Assembly (NCBI RefSeq): GCF_030272615.1
Contig: NC_081415.1
Location: 420,166,257-420,230,256 of the forward strand
Reading direction: 5' to 3'
DNA length: 64,000 nucleotides
From: Cryptomeria japonica
Lineage: Eukaryota > Streptophyta > Pinopsida > Cupressales > Cupressaceae
Below are positions 61,249-64,000 of the stretch, one piece after another. The position numbers were made by a program, and so were the translations under genes. Under the pieces are notes generated by a model. It worked only from the letters and a program-made list of their open reading frames with translations. It was not told the origin of the DNA and searched no databases. The first letter of the stretch is position 1. Each line of letters starts with the position of its first letter.

Positions 61249-61260
61249 TTGGTATTAAAG
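61249..61260 (+). other. Primer-binding-like site before gag
   Basis: TTGGTATTAAAG resembles the TTGGTATCAGAG tRNA-Met site of plant retrotransposons and lies about 60 bp upstream of the first ATG of the gag pseudogene, in the expected orientation. Confidence 0.5.
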
Positions 61261-61318
61261 TAGCACTGTTTCTTGGTTCTCTAGCTATTTTTATAATGTG
61301 GCTAATTTTGCAGAATAA

Positions 61319-62490
61319 TGCATGTTACTGGAAAAGCTAGTGCAAGAGGAAAAGATGATAAGGTTCCATTGCAACCAGAGATATCCACTAGCAAGGGAAG
61401 AAGAAAATTGGAAATCAAGGCCAATGAAAAAGAGTTGATGCCTTAATATAAAGAACAACAATGTGGCAAATATTTCTCCATCCTTTCGGAAGCTTGATTA
61501 GTTTAAGTCTTAAAGAAGATTCAAGGTGGTCATATGGGAAAGCTACTAGTGTCCATAGACTGTTGTAAAGCAAATGAGTAGCTGAGAAAAGAGCAATCCC
61601 AGGCCCATGAGAAAGAGTGGCCTGATACCAGCTTATTACCTTCAACTATTCCTCTATTCAAAGCAGAAGCCAAGACTTAAATCCAGCCATATGAAGACGA
61701 TGTAAATTTTGAGAAGCTTGACAAGTGTCTGGCTCAGCTTGAGGTATATTTCGGTTTAAATATCATTCATTAAACACAACAAATAACTTTTGCAAGATTG
61801 AGAAATGCACTCACTTCATTTGAACGGTATGTTTATTCTTTAGCTAGAATGATATAACCATCAATTTGTAAATGCAATGAATTTAAGAAGCTTCCAAAGA
61901 AGGAAGTTTGTATTACTTGTTATGACAAGAGGGATCCATCAATTGGAAGTAATTTAGGAAAATTTCAAAGGCAAAATGTTCACAAATATACAAGCAAGTT
62001 TCGCAAGAAGGATTTCCAAGATCATGAAAATTTAATGATATACATTGGAGAGCTCCAAAGCCAGCTAATGAAGCCATTATTGTTGGCCAAGCCTAAAGAC
62101 ATAGATGAGGCATGTTCCCGAGCTCACTATCTTGATATGGAAAAGAAGAATAGTCCGCCATCTTCTTCAAAGATTCTGAAACAGAAAGATGGTCAATAAG
62201 CCAAAAATTAAAAGCAAGACCAATGTTGCTACTACTATTTCCAAGAATGTTTCTAAACAATTCAGGCACTGTGACATTCATGGTTATGCAGAAGAGATTT
62301 GTTAGGAATTACATCTAGATCTACATCCATGCAAATACAAAAAGAAGAAAGGTGTGTTTTTCTTTTAAGATAAAGAGATTGGGTGTAACTCCAACGTGGA
62401 TGAGAGGATCCAATGTAATGATATCCACAAAGAGGTATGCTTGACTTGCAATGAGGTTCATGATAAAAGTGAACTAACCAAGCTCTTTTG
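61319..62490 (+). pseudogene. Retrotransposon gag pseudogene
   Basis: It starts MHVTGKASARGKDDKVPLQP. Further on, YEDDVNFEKLDKCLAQLEVY, ARLRNALTSFERYV, GKFQRQNVHKYTSKFRKKDF and ACSRAHYLDMEKKN follow the gag order seen in Ty3-like elements (KLDxWLxQLEVYF...VxxYTxxFRKxxxx...A..LExKN). A degenerate knuckle QFRHCDIHGYAEEIC ends it. Several stops. It is cut near 62490 by a 5'-truncated LINE. Confidence 0.72.
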
Positions 62491-63257
62491 TTTTCCCTCA
62501 TGTTGCGTGGGGTATATGGAAGGAGCATAACAACCGCATTTCCAGGGAGGCCTACCTTCAGCCTGATATTGTTTTTAGAAAAATCAATCGGGCTATTAAT
62601 GATAACCTTTCTATTTTGAACCCAAGGCCTAGCCCCCATAACAGATTGGTTTGTAATGACTATGAGCTCAGGGCTGCCAAGGCTTGGGAGGTGCAAATTG
62701 ATATTTCTTTGGCTCTGAAGACTAACCCTAAGAAAAGGATCATCCAAGCTTGGAGAAGGCCCCCGCAGGGCTGGGTCAAAATTAATTTTGATGGGGCAGC
62801 CAAAGGTAACCCTGGGCCAGCTGGCTGTGGGGGAGTGTTGAGAGATCATAATGGTATGTTAATTTCAGTGGTGGCGCTCCCCTTGGGAACTCAGTCTAAC
62901 CACCTTGCTGAAGCCATTGGGGCCTTCCAAGGTCTTAATCATACTAGGCAACATAACTTCAAACATGTCTGGATTGAGGGTGATTCCAAAAACATTATAC
63001 ATTATCTCAAAGGTATTTCTAGGCCATCTTGGAATGTGGAAGTATGGATAAACAAAGCTGGGGAAATCATTAATTCTTTTGAAAATTGTATTATTTCTCA
63101 TATTTATAGGGAGTCCAATGTTGTTGCCGACTACCTTGCTAACAAAGAGGTCAGTAGCACTAGTCAAGTGACATGGACCAATGAAGACAGGGGGGATACC
63201 GAGCTCTACATGCTTATCCGTCATGACAGAATTCGAGGCAGTAAGGACAATGAGTAA
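62491..63257 (+). mobile_element. 5'-truncated LINE tail with open RNase H domain
   Basis: It begins abruptly within the RT C-terminal region (FPHVAWGIWKEHNNRISRE) and, from 62616, is an open frame of 213 codons. RNase H (RVT_3) motifs: WVKINFDGAAKGNPGPAGCG (first Asp), NHLAEAIGAFQGL (Glu), VWIEGDSKNII (Asp), and IYRESNVVADYLANK (last Asp). All four acidic residues are present, so this copy is much younger than the other LINE pieces. The 5' truncation is typical of incomplete target-primed reverse transcription. Confidence 0.85.
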
Positions 63258-64000
63258 TACTACTTTTATTACTAGTGGTGACTCTAGAAAGATCGCTACA
63301 GGCGATGTAATTATTGTGCCATTATTTCGCACGCTTTGTGGGTTGATATCTCTTCTGTTCGGACCTCTCTTTTCAGAGTGCTTGTTGTGATTTCTCTGAG
63401 CATTATGGGGAGAGCTAGGAAGCGGGTTGAGCCTCTAAGTTGTGAGCAGCTGAAGAAGAACCATAAAATTTGGAGGCTTCTTGTGAAAGGGGGTGTTACT
63501 CCCTTCATTGAGAAAATGCAGGGGGTTAACAAGGATGTTCTTGCTTATTTTGATAGGCGTTGGAAGGATGGCACCATTACTCTGCATGGGCGCAACATAA
63601 CGGTGGATGAGAATTTGAAAGCTGAAGCTACGGGTCTTTCCTCTGACGGCATGAAATACTACATAGATAGGAATTACACGGAGACTACGGTGCAGAATTT
63701 TCCGAAATCTGAAAAGGAAAGGGGGAAGTTGGTGAAGAAGACTGCCGGCTTTAATGACATCAATGTTCTCAATGACATTTGGGGCCCAACTCCTTAAGGT
63801 ACTCATGGATTACTTTACTCTTGATGGGCGTTTTACTAGGGTTTATGGCCACCATTTTGTTCTGTTAAACCATTTCTGCCATAATGTTGGGGTTTCTTTT
63901 CCTTTTTTCTTGATGTCCTCTCTTCGAGCTAGCTTCAGAGTTCATAGGAAGAATCTAGCCAAGTACCCTATCCTTCTTGAAGGGTTGCTTGTGTTAATTG
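63258..64000 (+). pseudogene. Unidentified repeat-associated ORF, one frameshift, runs off the window
   Basis: The ATG at 63405 starts MGRARKRVEPLSCEQLKK, and the frame stays open to the TAA at 63795-63797 (…FNDINVLNDIWGPTP). Beyond the stop, another frame continues MDYFTLDGRFTRVYGHHFVL, LLNHFCHNVGVSFPFFLMSS and NLAKYPILLEGLLVLI to the window end, so a small indel near 63800 split one gene. The pattern (ITLHGRNITVDENLKAEATG, LDGRFTRVYGHHFVLLNHF) resembles uncharacterised plant repeat-borne ORFs. No catalytic motif is seen. Confidence 0.55.

Overview
The window is nuclear DNA from a seed plant with a very large, repeat-rich genome. A conifer or other gymnosperm is the most likely source. This rests on AT-rich sequence, introns of 8 to 23 kb inside a conserved housekeeping gene, and dense, old LINE, Ty1/copia, Ty3-like and hAT debris. 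The species cannot be named from the sequence. There are no bacterial operons, rRNA genes, tRNA genes or CRISPR arrays.

One conserved host gene spans almost the whole window on the minus strand. It is a plant ataxin-2 homologue of the CID3/CID4 (CTC-interacting domain) family. Twelve coding exons can be placed with splice sites and compatible phases: 59410-59587 and 58819-59085 (LsmAD region), 50808-50938, 50506-50614, 49917-49950, 49641-49703, 49260-49558 and 48801-49139 (PAM2 region), then 25465-25569, 25153-25215, 16335-16425 and 3397-3668 (Pro/Gln-rich tail and stop). Together they encode 649 residues. The Lsm (SM-ATX) N-terminus must lie beyond position 59588, probably beyond the window. 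The 23.2 kb intron starts with a GC donor.

The introns act as a repeat archive. Intron 3669-16334 holds a small LTR element without recognisable genes (5.8-9.5 kb), a broken gag gene (11.1-12.3 kb), a copia RT fragment (13.6-14.1 kb) and a foldback at 15.6-15.9 kb. Intron 16426-25152 holds a decayed LINE (18.3-20.9 kb), an 865-bp segmental duplication (21.0-22.5 kb), a hammerhead-like tag (23.5 kb) and an extremely GC/CpG-rich element (23.6-24.6 kb). Intron 25570-48800 holds a 375-bp MITE, a long two-ORF LINE (29.1-35.2 kb), an older LINE (35.7-43.3 kb) split by a 5.2 kb inverted-repeat element (36760-41957), a 390-bp MITE and copia gag debris (46.7-48.1 kb). Intron 50939-58818 holds a hAT transposase pseudogene and unidentified repeat coding debris. 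The right end (61.2-64.0 kb) has a gag pseudogene, a 5'-truncated LINE with an open RNase H domain, and an unidentified repeat-borne ORF. All five LINE pieces lie antisense to the host gene.

The most unusual object is the element at 36760-41957. Two arms of about 720-740 bp are inverted rather than direct. Its termini are TG...CA, a perfect 5-bp target duplication (TGATT) flanks it, and it carries a roughly 1000-codon broken gene with no recognisable transposase, integrase or reverse transcriptase. It combines the insertion signature of an LTR retroelement with the architecture of a DNA transposon.
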